23,722 bases of DNA, from contig UQCW01000045.1 in NCBI GenBank assembly GCA_900539625.1, positions 1 to 23,722 of the forward strand, in the 5' to 3' direction. The notes below the pieces were generated by a model. It saw only the letters and a list, made by a program, of their open reading frames with translations. It had not been told where the DNA came from and did no database searches. This document shows, piece after piece, positions 7,506 to 15,152 of the stretch. The stretch's first letter is position 1. Every line of letters begins with the position of its first letter. The stretch is from an uncultured Prevotella sp. Its GTDB lineage: Bacteria; Bacteroidota; Bacteroidia; Bacteroidales; Bacteroidaceae. The position numbers were made by a program, and so were the translations under genes.

Positions 7506-7546
7506 AGTAATGGTAAAGCGGGGCTACTTCTCCTTTTACCATTGCT
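7506..7546. repeat. Class A short element (41 bp) after adk
   Basis: Ends AGTAATGGTAAA (7506-7517) and TTTACCATTGCT (7535-7546) pair over 12 positions; the single difference from perfect complement is a T-G pair that still pairs as G-U in RNA. The loop is 17 nt. The flanks match the other copies: TAA on the gene side (in frame with adk) and AAAA on the far side. It could act as a terminator-like 3' hairpin. Confidence 0.75.
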
Positions 7547-7557
7547 AAAATATATTG

Positions 7558-7599
7558 AAACAGGTGTCCAAAAAAAGAAATGTTTTTGAGCACCTGTTT
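7558..7599. repeat. Hairpin with AAACAGGTG / CACCTGTTT arms
   Basis: Arms at 7558-7566 and 7591-7599 are perfect complements and continue inward to A and T runs (CCAAAAA/TTTTTGAG). The pattern aGGTGTcCAAAA...TTTTgagCACCt is a variant of the class B ends at 4994-5072. It lies in the 250-base gap between adk and obgE. The remaining 7600-7747 shows no gene and no clear promoter. Confidence 0.55.
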
Positions 7600-7747
7600 C
7601 CTTTGCTTCAAGACAAGCATTTCGTGGCGGATTTTGGCTGCGCCGTCTTCCGCCGTAGGTTGGGATTGATTCTTGGCCAAAAGATTTTGACCGCTCGTGG
7701 TGAATCGTCCCACCCCCAATCCTATAACATAAACAACATCGACAGAT

Positions 7748-8908
7748 ATGCCAGAAAGCAACTTTGTAGACTACGTGAAAATCTATTGCCGCTCGGGAAA
7801 GGGCGGACGAGGCTCCATGCACTTACATCGCGCCAAATACCAGCCGAATGGCGGTCCCGACGGCGGTGATGGTGGTCGTGGAGGTAACATCTATCTGCGT
7901 GGAAACCATAATTATTGGACGTTGCTCCATCTTCGTTACGAGCGCCACGTCTTTGCCGGACATGGCGGAAACGGTTCGAAGTGTTGCTCGCATGGCTCCG
8001 ACGGGGAAGACCGCTATATCGACGTTCCTCTCGGCACGGTGGCCTATGATGCCGAAACTGGAAAGTATATCTGCGATGTCACTGAAGACGGACAGGTCGT
8101 GATGCTCCTTAAAGGCGGACGCGGTGGTCTCGGAAATTGGCAGTTCCGCACGTCAACCAACCAAACCCCGCGCTATGCACAGCCTGGCGAACCCATGCAA
8201 GAAATGATGGTCATCCTTGAGTTGAAGCTCTTGGCCGACGTCGGTCTCGTGGGTTTCCCCAACGCAGGAAAGTCCACACTGCTTTCGGCTCTTTCTTCAG
8301 CGCGTCCGAAAATCGCCAATTATCCCTTCACCACGCTCGAGCCTTCATTGGGCATCGTGCCTTATCGTGACAACCGCTCCTTTGTGATGGCCGATATTCC
8401 GGGTATCATCGAAGGTGCCAGTGAGGGTAAGGGCCTCGGCTTGCGTTTCCTCCGCCACATTGAGCGCAACTCGCTCCTTCTCTTTATGGTGCCGGGCGAC
8501 ACCGACAACATCAAGGGAGAATATGAAGTGTTGCTCAACGAACTTTCGCGCTTTAATCCAGGTATGCTCGACAAGCACCGCGTGCTTGCCATCACCAAGT
8601 GTGACTTGCTCGACGACGAACTGATTGAGATGCTACACGAAGACCTTCCTGCCGACCTCCCCGTTGTCTTTATTTCTTCTGTGACAGGGCAGGGCATTCA
8701 GGAACTCAAGGACAAACTTTGGGAAGAACTTAACAGTGAGAGCAACAAATTGCAGGCCATTAGCGAGGGAGGAAATATGGTGCACCGCGACCGCGAGGCT
8801 GCGGTGTTGGCCACCGACTTTGCCGATTGGCAAGACGACTCGTTGGAGGAAGACGATGCCGACGAGCTGGAAGAATATGACATTGAATTTTTGGAAGACA
8901 ATGAGTGA
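7748..8908 (+). CDS. obgE: GTPase Obg/CgtA
   Basis: This essential GTPase binds the large ribosomal subunit and links ribosome assembly with stress responses. The 386-residue protein has the glycine-rich Obg domain (about 1-160: SGKGGRGSMHLHRAK, GGDGGRGG, KGGRGGLGNW). The G domain follows: G1 GFPNAGKS at 169-176, G2 near T195-T196, G3 DIPG at 216-219, G4 TKCD at 283-286 in place of NKxD, and G5 ISSVTG near 310-315. The C-terminus is a short acidic tail (DDADELEEYDIEFLEDNE) instead of an OCT domain. The last codons overlap the start of pgeF in ATGAGTGA, so translation is probably coupled. Confidence 0.96.
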   Translation: MPESNFVDYVKIYCRSGKGGRGSMHLHRAKYQPNGGPDGGDGGRGGNIYLRGNHNYWTLLHLRYERHVFAGHGGNGSKCCSHGSDGEDRYIDVPLGTVAYDAETGKYICDVTEDGQVVMLLKGGRGGLGNWQFRTSTNQTPRYAQPGEPMQEMMVILELKLLADVGLVGFPNAGKSTLLSALSSARPKIANYPFTTLEPSLGIVPYRDNRSFVMADIPGIIEGASEGKGLGLRFLRHIERNSLLLFMVPGDTDNIKGEYEVLLNELSRFNPGMLDKHRVLAITKCDLLDDELIEMLHEDLPADLPVVFISSVTGQGIQELKDKLWEELNSESNKLQAISEGGNMVHRDREAAVLATDFADWQDDSLEEDDADELEEYDIEFLEDNE

Positions 8909-9710
8909 TAGTCTCAAACCACAACTCTTGGAATATGCCCTGGACCCTGCGCTCAGGGCTTTCAGTACCACCCGGCAGGGAGGTGTGAGCCGCGACAATT
9001 ACGCTTCGTTCAACATCAACGCTTATTGCGGCGATGAGGCCGATAGCATCCAGCAAAACAAACAGGCCCTCTGCGACGAACTGGGCATTGAACCGCAACG
9101 TCTCATCATGCCCCATCAGACGCATACGGCCTGTGTGCGTGTCGTTGATGAAGCCTTCTTTGCTTCCTCTGCGGCGGAACAACAAGCCGCCCTTGAAGGC
9201 GTCGATGCCCTCATCACCGACCAGACCCGCCTTTGCATCGGTGTTTCAACGGCCGATTGTGTGCCAGTGCTCCTTGCCGATAAAGACCAGCGTGTCGTTG
9301 CTGCCATTCATGCGGGTTGGCGCGGCACACAAGCGGGCATCGCTGCCAATGCTGTGGAAACTATGTGTCGGACGTTTAATCTCCGTGCAGCCGATCTTCG
9401 TGCCGTCATCGGACCGTCTATTTCCATGCAGGCATTTGAAGTGGGGCAGGAAGTCTACGATGCTTTCGCGGCCACCGGCCAATTCCCCATGTCGCAGATA
9501 GCCCGCCGCTATCCTTCAAAAGAAGGCGCAGAGAAATGGCACATTGATCTTTGGGCTGCCAATTTCCTCACACTGGAGCAGTGTGGCCTGCCGATGGAAC
9601 ATATTCAAGTTTCAGGCGTTTGCACCTATACCCAGTTCGACCGCTTCTTCTCCGCCCGCCGTCTTGGCATCAATTCCGGCCGTATCTTTACGGGCATCAT
9701 GAAGAAGTGA
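8901..9710 (+). CDS. pgeF: Multicopper polyphenol oxidase (laccase)-domain protein, PgeF/YfiH family
   Basis: Family members are zinc-dependent enzymes with purine nucleoside phosphorylase/adenosine deaminase activity. E. coli PgeF acts as a peptidoglycan editing factor. The 269-residue protein carries the three metal ligands in their usual context: H72 in MPHQTH, C120 in STADCVPVLL, and H137 in AAIHAGWRG. The C-terminal segment QFDRFFSARR also fits the family. ATG 8901 overlaps the obgE stop by 8 bases and is preferred over upstream starts in the same frame, which would run through obgE and lack family similarity. obgE and pgeF are likely one translationally coupled unit. Confidence 0.9.
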   Translation: MSDSLKPQLLEYALDPALRAFSTTRQGGVSRDNYASFNINAYCGDEADSIQQNKQALCDELGIEPQRLIMPHQTHTACVRVVDEAFFASSAAEQQAALEGVDALITDQTRLCIGVSTADCVPVLLADKDQRVVAAIHAGWRGTQAGIAANAVETMCRTFNLRAADLRAVIGPSISMQAFEVGQEVYDAFAATGQFPMSQIARRYPSKEGAEKWHIDLWAANFLTLEQCGLPMEHIQVSGVCTYTQFDRFFSARRLGINSGRIFTGIMKK

Positions 9711-9734
9711 AAAGCAGGTGTGGCGAAGAGAATT

Positions 9735-9751
9735 TAAGTAGGTGTTCAAAA
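9735..9751. repeat. Solo copy of the 17-mer TAAGTAGGTGTTCAAAA
   Basis: It is identical to the left end of the palindromic element at 4994-5010. No inverted partner was found nearby. It lies between pgeF and the threonine aldolase gene, 19 bases before the ATG. Its TAA happens to be in frame with pgeF, eight codons after the pgeF stop. Confidence 0.65.
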
Positions 9752-9770
9752 TATTTAATCCCCATCATCT

Positions 9771-10814
9771 ATGGTATCATTTGAAAGCGACTATAACAAC
9801 GGCATGCTGCCGGAAATCTTGCAGCGTCTTGCCGAGACGAACAATGAGAAATGCAGCGGTTACGGCTTTGATGCCTACACCGTTTCTGCAAAAGAGAAAA
9901 TCAGAAAGGCCGTGGGCATTGAAGATGCTGACGTGACTTTCCTCGTGGGCGGCACGCAGACCAATTCTGTGGTCATTGATGCCTTGCTGATGGGCTGCGA
10001 AGGCGCACTGACCGTCGACACTGGGCATATCGAAGTCCACGAAGCCGGAGCCATTGAGGCTTTCGGACATAAGGTGATTACGCTGCAAGGGAAAGACAGC
10101 AAAATGACGCCGGAAGTGCTCTCGGAGTATATGGAACGCTTTCTCGGTGATGACACCTATCCTCACATGGTGCAGCCAGGACTTGTTTATATCTCCATGC
10201 CCACCGAACTCGGAATGGTGTACACACGCAACGAACTGACGGCTTTGTATGCTGCCTGCAAAAAATATAATCTCCTGCTTTACATTGACGGGGCACGCCT
10301 TGGCTATGGCCTTGCGGCTGCAACGTGCGACTATGATTTGAAATTTCTCGCCGCCCATTGCGACGTGTTTTACATCGGTGGCACCAAGGTTGGCGCTATG
10401 ATGGGAGAGGCTGTGGTATTCACCAACCGCAAAGCCCCTAAGTATTTCTTCACGACCGTGAAGCGCCACGGTGCTTTACTGGCTAAAGGCAGAATGCTCG
10501 GCTTGCAGTTTGACACTCTTTTCACCGATAATCTCTATCTCCGTGTGGGCCATCACGCCATCAGCATGGCTGAACGTCTCAAGGAAATATTCATTGCGCA
10601 CCACATACCATTTGCCGTCGCTTCCCCCACCAACCAGCAATTCGTGGTCCTCTCCCAAAAGCAGTTCGACCATTTGAGCCGCCACCTCGTCTTCGGTATT
10701 TGGGAACGCCGCAGCGCCGACGAAATCGTCTGTCGCTTCGTCACCTCCTGGGCCACCACCGACGAGGATTTGGAAGTACTGGAAAAGGCTTGCGGGGAGA
10801 TGGAAGGCAACTAA
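9771..10814 (+). CDS. ltaE: Low-specificity L-threonine aldolase (PLP-dependent)
   Basis: The enzyme splits L-threonine or L-allo-threonine to glycine and acetaldehyde in the cytoplasm. The 347-residue protein is of normal length and fold type I. FESDYNNGMLPEI at residues 4-16 resembles the family's N-terminal active-site segment. GGTQTNSV (60-67) binds the cofactor phosphate. The ring-contacting Asp is D173 in YIDGARLGYGL, and the Schiff-base lysine is K206 in YIGGTKVGAM. All key residues are intact. The gene follows pgeF by 60 bases, separated by a repeat 17-mer. Exact substrate preference cannot be read from sequence. Confidence 0.9.
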   Translation: MVSFESDYNNGMLPEILQRLAETNNEKCSGYGFDAYTVSAKEKIRKAVGIEDADVTFLVGGTQTNSVVIDALLMGCEGALTVDTGHIEVHEAGAIEAFGHKVITLQGKDSKMTPEVLSEYMERFLGDDTYPHMVQPGLVYISMPTELGMVYTRNELTALYAACKKYNLLLYIDGARLGYGLAAATCDYDLKFLAAHCDVFYIGGTKVGAMMGEAVVFTNRKAPKYFFTTVKRHGALLAKGRMLGLQFDTLFTDNLYLRVGHHAISMAERLKEIFIAHHIPFAVASPTNQQFVVLSQKQFDHLSRHLVFGIWERRSADEIVCRFVTSWATTDEDLEVLEKACGEMEGN

Positions 10815-10968
10815 TATACGTGTGTTTACTCCAATTCCTGCTTGTCCCCATCCCCATCGCTCAAGGTTTCTCCGCATTCTTCTTGATTATCAGCGAAGGG
10901 GGGGCGCAGTACACCAGATGCCCCTTGCTCTCCGTTATCTTCGGTAAAATCTTTCACGAAATTTTCAC

Positions 10969-10976
10969 TATTTTTG
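10969..10976 (+). promoter_or_regulatory. Likely -7 box for the GH13 gene
   Basis: TATTTTTG matches TAnnTTTG exactly. A good TTTG at 19-21 bases upstream is missing. Transcription would start near 10983, which leaves a leader of about 48 bases to the chosen ATG at 11031 and only about 12 to the alternative at 10995. Confidence 0.5.
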
Positions 10977-11030
10977 TTGCTATACTCAGTAAAAATGGCT
11001 AATTTAGCTTTCAAAAATACAGAGACAACC

Positions 11031-12704
11031 ATGAAAGAAAAACTGATGATTTACCAAGTGCTGCCGAGGTTGTATGGCAACAAGAAAGGAGCCAATGTCC
11101 CTGCCGGCACGTTGAAGGAGAACGGATGTGGAAAAATGAATGATTTCACATCGAAGGAACTTAACCGCATACGCGATTTTGGATTTACACATATCTGGTA
11201 CACTGGACTTTTGGAGCATGCCACGATGACCGATTATTCGGCCTATGGCATTGCCCGCGATCATAGCGACATTGTGAAGGGCAGGGCTGGTTCGCCGTAT
11301 GCCATCAAGGATTATTATGACATTGATCCCGATTTAGCTGTCAGACCGGAGCAGCGCATGCAGGAATTTGAAGCCCTGCTGAAGCGTACGCATAAGGCCG
11401 GTTTGAAACTGGTGATGGATTTTGTGCCAAATCATGTGGCGCGTCAGTATCATTCAGACGCGCGTCCTGCTGGTGTGCGCGATTTGGGTGAGGACGACGA
11501 CACGACGAAGGCATTTTCTCCAGAGAATAATTTCTATTACATCCAGGGACAGACATTGCACACGGATTTCTGTGACCATCCAACGGCCTCTGCGCCATAC
11601 CGCGAATATCCTGCTAAGGCAACGGGCAACGACCGCTTCGATGCCTATCCTTCGAAGAACGACTGGTATGAGACAGTGAAGCTCAACTATGGCATTGATT
11701 ATTGTGGCGGACGCGTATGTCATTTCTCTCCCGTGCCCAACACGTGGGAAAAGATGACGGCCATCCTTCTCTTCTGGGCAGCCAAGGGCGTTGACGCTTT
11801 CCGTTGCGACATGGCCGAAATGGTGCCTTGCGAGTTTTGGCATTATGCCATCGCCAAGGTGAAGGAGCAGTTTAAGAATGTAGTGTTTATTGCCGAGGTG
11901 TATAACCCTGGTGAATATCGTCGCTATATCCACGAGGGTGGTTTTGACTATCTTTACGACAAGGTGGGGCTCTATGACGCCTTGCGTGCCGTTGTTTGCC
12001 GTCAGGCTTCTTCCGCCTGCATCACGGGGTGCTGGCAGCAGACAGACGACATCCACGAACACATGCTCAACTTCTTGGAGAACCACGACGAGCAGCGCAT
12101 CGCCTCCGACTTCTTCGCTGGAGATGCAGAACGTGCTTTGCCGGCTCTGGTGGTAAGTGCCTGCATGAATACCAATCCGTTTATGGTTTATGCCGGACAG
12201 GAACTCGGTGAGCGCGGTATGGACGTGGAGGGCTTCAGCGGCCGTGACGGTCGGACAACGATTTTCGACTATTGGTGTGTGAAAAGTATGCAGCAGCTCG
12301 CTGCGGGCATGCAGCATTTCACGCCAGAAGAGAAGAAACTCTATACCTATTATCGAAAGGTGGTGCGTCTCTGCAACGACTCCTCCGCTATTCGTGAAGG
12401 CTTGTTCTACGACCTGATGCACGCCAATTACGACCACACCTGTTCGTTTGACCCCGGCTGTCATTATGCCTTCATTCGCAAATGCAAGCGCGAAACGCTT
12501 TTCATCGTCGCCAACTTCTCAGATGTTGAGGCCCATATCGGTGTGCGAATCCCTGCCAACGCTTTCGAGTATCTTTCGTTGCGTGGCGGTCTGCACTCAG
12601 CCATTGACCTTTTGAGCGGAGAGACGCAGACGATTGAATTTAAAGCCGACCACCACACGTTTGTCACAGTTCCTGCCAACGGTGCCATTATCTTGAAAGC
12701 CTGA
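11031..12704 (+). CDS. Cytoplasmic alpha-amylase family (GH13) enzyme
   Basis: This 557-residue GH13 protein has all catalytic regions: DFVPNH (130-135), GVDAFRCDMAEMVP with nucleophile D260, FIAEVYNPGEY with acid E289, and FLENHDEQRIAS with H352 and D353. A C-terminal beta domain follows from about residue 470. There is no signal peptide, so it acts on internal alpha-glucans or maltodextrins and not as a Sus-type secreted amylase. The ATG at 11031 (MKEKLMIYQVLPRLYG) begins at the start of the barrel. In-frame ATGs at 10995 and 10974 would add a short unrelated tail, and 10974 overlaps the -7 box. The exact reaction (hydrolase or transferase) is open. A strong terminator follows. Confidence 0.9.
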   Translation: MKEKLMIYQVLPRLYGNKKGANVPAGTLKENGCGKMNDFTSKELNRIRDFGFTHIWYTGLLEHATMTDYSAYGIARDHSDIVKGRAGSPYAIKDYYDIDPDLAVRPEQRMQEFEALLKRTHKAGLKLVMDFVPNHVARQYHSDARPAGVRDLGEDDDTTKAFSPENNFYYIQGQTLHTDFCDHPTASAPYREYPAKATGNDRFDAYPSKNDWYETVKLNYGIDYCGGRVCHFSPVPNTWEKMTAILLFWAAKGVDAFRCDMAEMVPCEFWHYAIAKVKEQFKNVVFIAEVYNPGEYRRYIHEGGFDYLYDKVGLYDALRAVVCRQASSACITGCWQQTDDIHEHMLNFLENHDEQRIASDFFAGDAERALPALVVSACMNTNPFMVYAGQELGERGMDVEGFSGRDGRTTIFDYWCVKSMQQLAAGMQHFTPEEKKLYTYYRKVVRLCNDSSAIREGLFYDLMHANYDHTCSFDPGCHYAFIRKCKRETLFIVANFSDVEAHIGVRIPANAFEYLSLRGGLHSAIDLLSGETQTIEFKADHHTFVTVPANGAIILKA

Positions 12705-12734
12705 AAGAGAGGCCGACGAAAGAATCATAAAGCG

Positions 12735-12783
12735 AAATCCGCCGTTGTCGTACATATCGAAGTACGGCAACGGCGGATTTTTA
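12735..12783 (+). terminator. Strong intrinsic terminator after the GH13 gene
   Basis: Arms AAATCCGCCGTTG (12735-12747) and CAACGGCGGATTT (12768-12780) pair perfectly, with further pairing inside the 20-nt loop, and a T-rich run follows. It closes the plus-strand genes before the converging tRNA unit. Confidence 0.85.
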
Positions 12784-12844
12784 TATATTTCCCAAATGGC
12801 GTCAAGATAGGGTTGCTTTACTATGGATATTATAAGGAGCATAA

Positions 12845-12888
12845 AAAACACGTCCTTTAGGCTCGTGAAAGCTCAAAGGACGTGTTTT
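12845..12888 (-). terminator. Intrinsic terminator of the tRNA unit
   Basis: Arms AAAACACGTCCTTT (12845-12858) and AAAGGACGTGTTTT (12875-12888) are perfect 14-bp complements around a 16-nt loop. Read on the minus strand it starts one base after the tRNA-Glu 3' end and finishes in a run of six T. Convergent with the terminator at 12735-12783. Confidence 0.85.
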
Positions 12889-12889
12889 G

Positions 12890-12961
12890 TAGCGCCTACG
12901 GGAATCGAACCCGTATACCATGCGTGAGAGGCATGTATCCTAACCATTAGATGAAAGCGCC
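12890..12961 (-). tRNA. tRNA-Glu (anticodon CTC)
   Basis: On the minus strand a 72-nt cloverleaf reads from GGCGCTT (acceptor) through TCTAATGGTTAGGATAC (D arm). The anticodon stem CATGC/GCATG holds the loop CTCTCAC, giving anticodon CTC, and the T arm is ACGGG-TTCGATT-CCCGT. The 3' acceptor is AGGCGCT with discriminator A; the first pair is G-U. CCA is not encoded. It reads GAG codons. Confidence 0.93.
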
Positions 12962-12966
12962 AAATG

Positions 12967-13054
12967 CGGAAGCTGGGGGATTCGAACCCCCGGTACGGTA
13001 AACCCGTACGTCAGTTTAGCAAACTGGTGGTTTCAGCCACTCACCCAAACTTCC
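12967..13054 (-). tRNA. tRNA-Ser (anticodon GCT)
   Basis: On the minus strand an 88-nt tRNA has acceptor GGAAGTT/AGCTTCC, the anticodon loop TTGCTAA (anticodon GCT), a long variable arm (TACGGGT-TTACCGTA region) and T arm CCCCC-based GGGGGTTCGAATCCCCC. The long variable arm is class II, as expected for serine. It lies 5 bases upstream of tRNA-Glu and shares its promoter. Confidence 0.94.
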
Positions 13055-13087
13055 TTTCCGTATTACATTTGTTTCTCAAATGCGATG

Positions 13088-13119
13088 CAAAGTTACTACT
13101 TATTTTCCGAACTTCCAAA
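13088..13119 (-). promoter_or_regulatory. Promoter of the tRNA-Ser/tRNA-Glu unit, TTTG-N20-TAACTTTG
   Basis: On the minus strand TTTG (13119-13116), exactly 20 bases, then TAACTTTG (13095-13088) match the Bacteroidetes promoter consensus with no mismatch. The start would lie near 13081, about 27 bases before the tRNA-Ser 5' end. Confidence 0.8.
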
Positions 13120-13184
13120 TTTTCCGGCAGAAACTTTTGCGTATTTGCAGGAATTAGCGGGTTTGCCGGATTCTCTTGTGACGT

Positions 13185-13799
13185 TTACCGCCCTCCGGGA
13201 ATAATTTGTGGGTTGTTGTCAATTCCGGGCCAGTCATTGGTTATGGTGTCTGGCGGCGTTTCTGGAGAAGAATCATGGAGAAAATTATAGTCCCAGATGT
13301 TCTTGATGCCGTTGACATTGAAGTAGGTGGTGATGGCGCCGTATATGGCAATTCTCTTATGTAAGAATTTCGGATGATCAAAGAGGTTGAGTTTTTCTCT
13401 TATTGTCATAGAGCCGCCCTTGGGTAGCGCGACAGGAAGGCAATTTGCAGCAAGTTTTTCTTGCGGACTATCTGCCAGTAGCATGTTCGTGTTTGGCGCA
13501 TTTTCGGGCAAAGCAAAAGTGGCAGAATTTAGTCCGGTGCCTTTTATATATCCAACGATGTAGCCTTTGAGAATAACTTCCGTATCAATCTTATTCTTTG
13601 GCAAACTAAGCGCTTCCATGATGCTCAGCGTGTCACAATTGGCATTTTCGTCGTCATCGTCTTTTGGCGGTTTTTCTGTGCCTCCTCCGCCTTCGTTGCC
13701 GCCTTTATTTTCCTCGTCTCCCAGCTCCAGCTTCTGGCAGGCAGAGAAGCAGAGCAGCAAAGAGAGCATGAGTAGAGCTGTTGTTTTTAATTTGTTCAT
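13185..13799 (-). CDS. Lipoprotein with DUF6359 (OB-fold-like) domain
   Basis: Residues 1-21 form a lipoprotein signal with lipobox CFSAC (C21), so the protein is lipid-anchored, probably at the outer membrane. A low-complexity linker of G, E, K, P and D follows (about 26-55), a common tether in Bacteroidales surface lipoproteins. Residues 60-165 (IMEALSLP...VILKGYIVGYIKGT...MLLADSPQEKLAANCLPVALPKGG) match the DUF6359 pattern, thought to be OB-like. Molecular function is unknown. It starts 25 bases after the stop of the HisC-like gene on the same strand, so the two are probably one transcript. The acidic linker close to the anchor could act as a surface export signal; this is inference. Confidence 0.8.
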   Translation of the reverse strand: MNKLKTTALLMLSLLLCFSACQKLELGDEENKGGNEGGGGTEKPPKDDDDENANCDTLSIMEALSLPKNKIDTEVILKGYIVGYIKGTGLNSATFALPENAPNTNMLLADSPQEKLAANCLPVALPKGGSMTIREKLNLFDHPKFLHKRIAIYGAITTYFNVNGIKNIWDYNFLHDSSPETPPDTITNDWPGIDNNPQIIPGGR

Positions 13800-13824
13800 G
13801 GCAGAGGAGGTGAGGTGTTGGGTG

Positions 13825-14862
13825 TCAGAATCGTCTGAGTGCGCCCAGCAGCGTATTGTTTTGGGGTGTGAGTCCGATGGTGATGTTAAGGCAGTTGTCG
13901 CAGCCTGGATAGCGGCTGCAGTCGGTGACGTTCACCCCGTGTTCTGAAAGGTATTTTTTCAGCAGGGGAGCGTTCTCCGTGCGCATCATGAAGAAGTTGG
14001 CAGAAGTGGGGTAGATTTCCTTGCAGAGTTTCAGCATTTTGATGGCCGTGATGACCTTGTCTCTTTCGTCGAGAATCCATTTCACCCACTTATCAACGTC
14101 GTAGCGCCGTTTTGTGAACATCTCTATGGCCGTCTCGGCAACGATGCGCGGCATGCTGTCGTATCCGGCCAGGATTTCAATGTATTTAGCAATCTCCTCG
14201 CTGCAGACGACATAGTTCAAGCAGAGACTGCCCAACGCGAAGGCTGCTGAGAAATTGCCGATGACAACGATGTTGGGCAGGCGTTTGATGAGCCGTGCGA
14301 AACTCTCGCTGCGTGAAAATTCAATGAATGTCTCGTCAATCACCACCAGTCCGTCGAAGCGCTCAGCCAGCGCGATGATTTCTTTGCGGTTGAGCAGGTT
14401 TCCCGTCGGATAGTTAGGACTGCAGAGCACGATGGCCTTCGTACGTTGGTTCGTGGAATTTAGCAAGTGTTCCGCCGTGATGTCAAAGTGCGGGTTCATG
14501 CGGCAGTGGCGGCATTCAACATCGTTGAGCGCCGCAGTTTTTGCAAACGAGAGCGGCGAAGGTTCGTGTATGATGATGTTGTCTCGTTGCGGAGAGCAGA
14601 AAAGGCGGAGAATCAAGTCCAGCGGCGTTGTCTGTCCCACGCTCAGCGCAATCATCTCGGGCGTTATTTTCTTGTCGATGGCCACGGCCGTTTTCAGTCG
14701 GCTGAGTTCATCGGGATAAGGCTTTCGGTTGAGCGGTGCGTTAAACGGACTCTCACATCTGTCGAGCGCTATGTGTTCCTTGTCAATAGCGTGTTCCGTG
14801 TCGACAAATTGACGGCATAGCGTTTGAATGTTTGGGCGTATCAATGATTTCAAATCTTTCAT
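13825..14862 (-). CDS. HisC-like aminotransferase homologue lacking the PLP lysine (probable pseudoenzyme)
   Basis: The 345-residue protein has the fold type I layout of histidinol-phosphate aminotransferase: LCSPNYPTGNLL at 146-157 (for NPNNPTG), VVIDETFIEF at 173-182 (for DEAYIEF), and NFSAAFALGSLCLNY at 203-217 (for SKAFGLAGLRVGY). The lysine that forms the Schiff base is replaced by A206. The DEAY tyrosine is F179, the following Arg is replaced by C214, and the EPTY motif is EPSP (100-103). It is full length with no frameshift, so it seems to be under selection in a non-catalytic role or with changed chemistry. No other his genes are near. It is probably co-transcribed with the DUF6359 lipoprotein downstream. 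Confidence 0.8.
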   Translation of the reverse strand: MKDLKSLIRPNIQTLCRQFVDTEHAIDKEHIALDRCESPFNAPLNRKPYPDELSRLKTAVAIDKKITPEMIALSVGQTTPLDLILRLFCSPQRDNIIIHEPSPLSFAKTAALNDVECRHCRMNPHFDITAEHLLNSTNQRTKAIVLCSPNYPTGNLLNRKEIIALAERFDGLVVIDETFIEFSRSESFARLIKRLPNIVVIGNFSAAFALGSLCLNYVVCSEEIAKYIEILAGYDSMPRIVAETAIEMFTKRRYDVDKWVKWILDERDKVITAIKMLKLCKEIYPTSANFFMMRTENAPLLKKYLSEHGVNVTDCSRYPGCDNCLNITIGLTPQNNTLLGALRRF

Positions 14863-14916
14863 GCAGAATTTGTTTTGGGCGGTTTCCCGTTCTGTTCCAC
14901 TTATTGACGAAGATGT

Positions 14917-14950
14917 GAGGGCGGCTTTCCGTTCATCGTCTGCCGCCCTC
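14917..14950. repeat. GC-rich hairpin upstream of the HisC-like gene
   Basis: Arms GAGGGCGGC (14917-14925) and GCCGCCCTC (14942-14950) are perfect complements around a 16-nt loop. Neither side has a T run, so it is not a classical terminator. It lies between the class A element and the HisC-like start, in the likely leader of that gene. Confidence 0.6.
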
Positions 14951-14964
14951 TGTGTGAGATGCTT

Positions 14965-15152
14965 AGTAATGTTGAAAAAATAACTTCCGTAATTTTGCCG
15001 TTGGCAAGTAATAATTTATGTACTCCCCTGCCTTTTCGGCTCTTTTCGAACTTATTCTCAGTCACAATGCTCGCATTGCTCCTTCGAATAAGTTCAAAAA
15101 TAGCTCAAAAATGCAGGTGCAAAATTGCGGAACTTATTCTTTCAACATTACT
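14965..15152. repeat. Class A hairpin element, full copy 2 (188 bp), on the stop codon of the TPR protein
   Basis: The ends are AGTAATGTTGAAA (14965) and TTTCAACATTACT (to 15152). The complement of 15152 is the last A of the TAA stop of the minus-strand gene. Inner arms GAACTTATTC/GAATAAGTTC are perfect here, and the apical hairpin is CAATGC-TC-GCATTG. Sequence and length agree with the copy at 4754-4941, and both are written in the same direction on the plus strand, although the adjacent genes point in opposite directions. Confidence 0.88.

Noticed and set aside
8736..8900. Upstream in-frame extension of pgeF
   Set aside because: It would overlap obgE by about 170 bases and adds an Arg/Trp-rich tail with no family similarity; the ATG at 8901 fits the family N-terminus.
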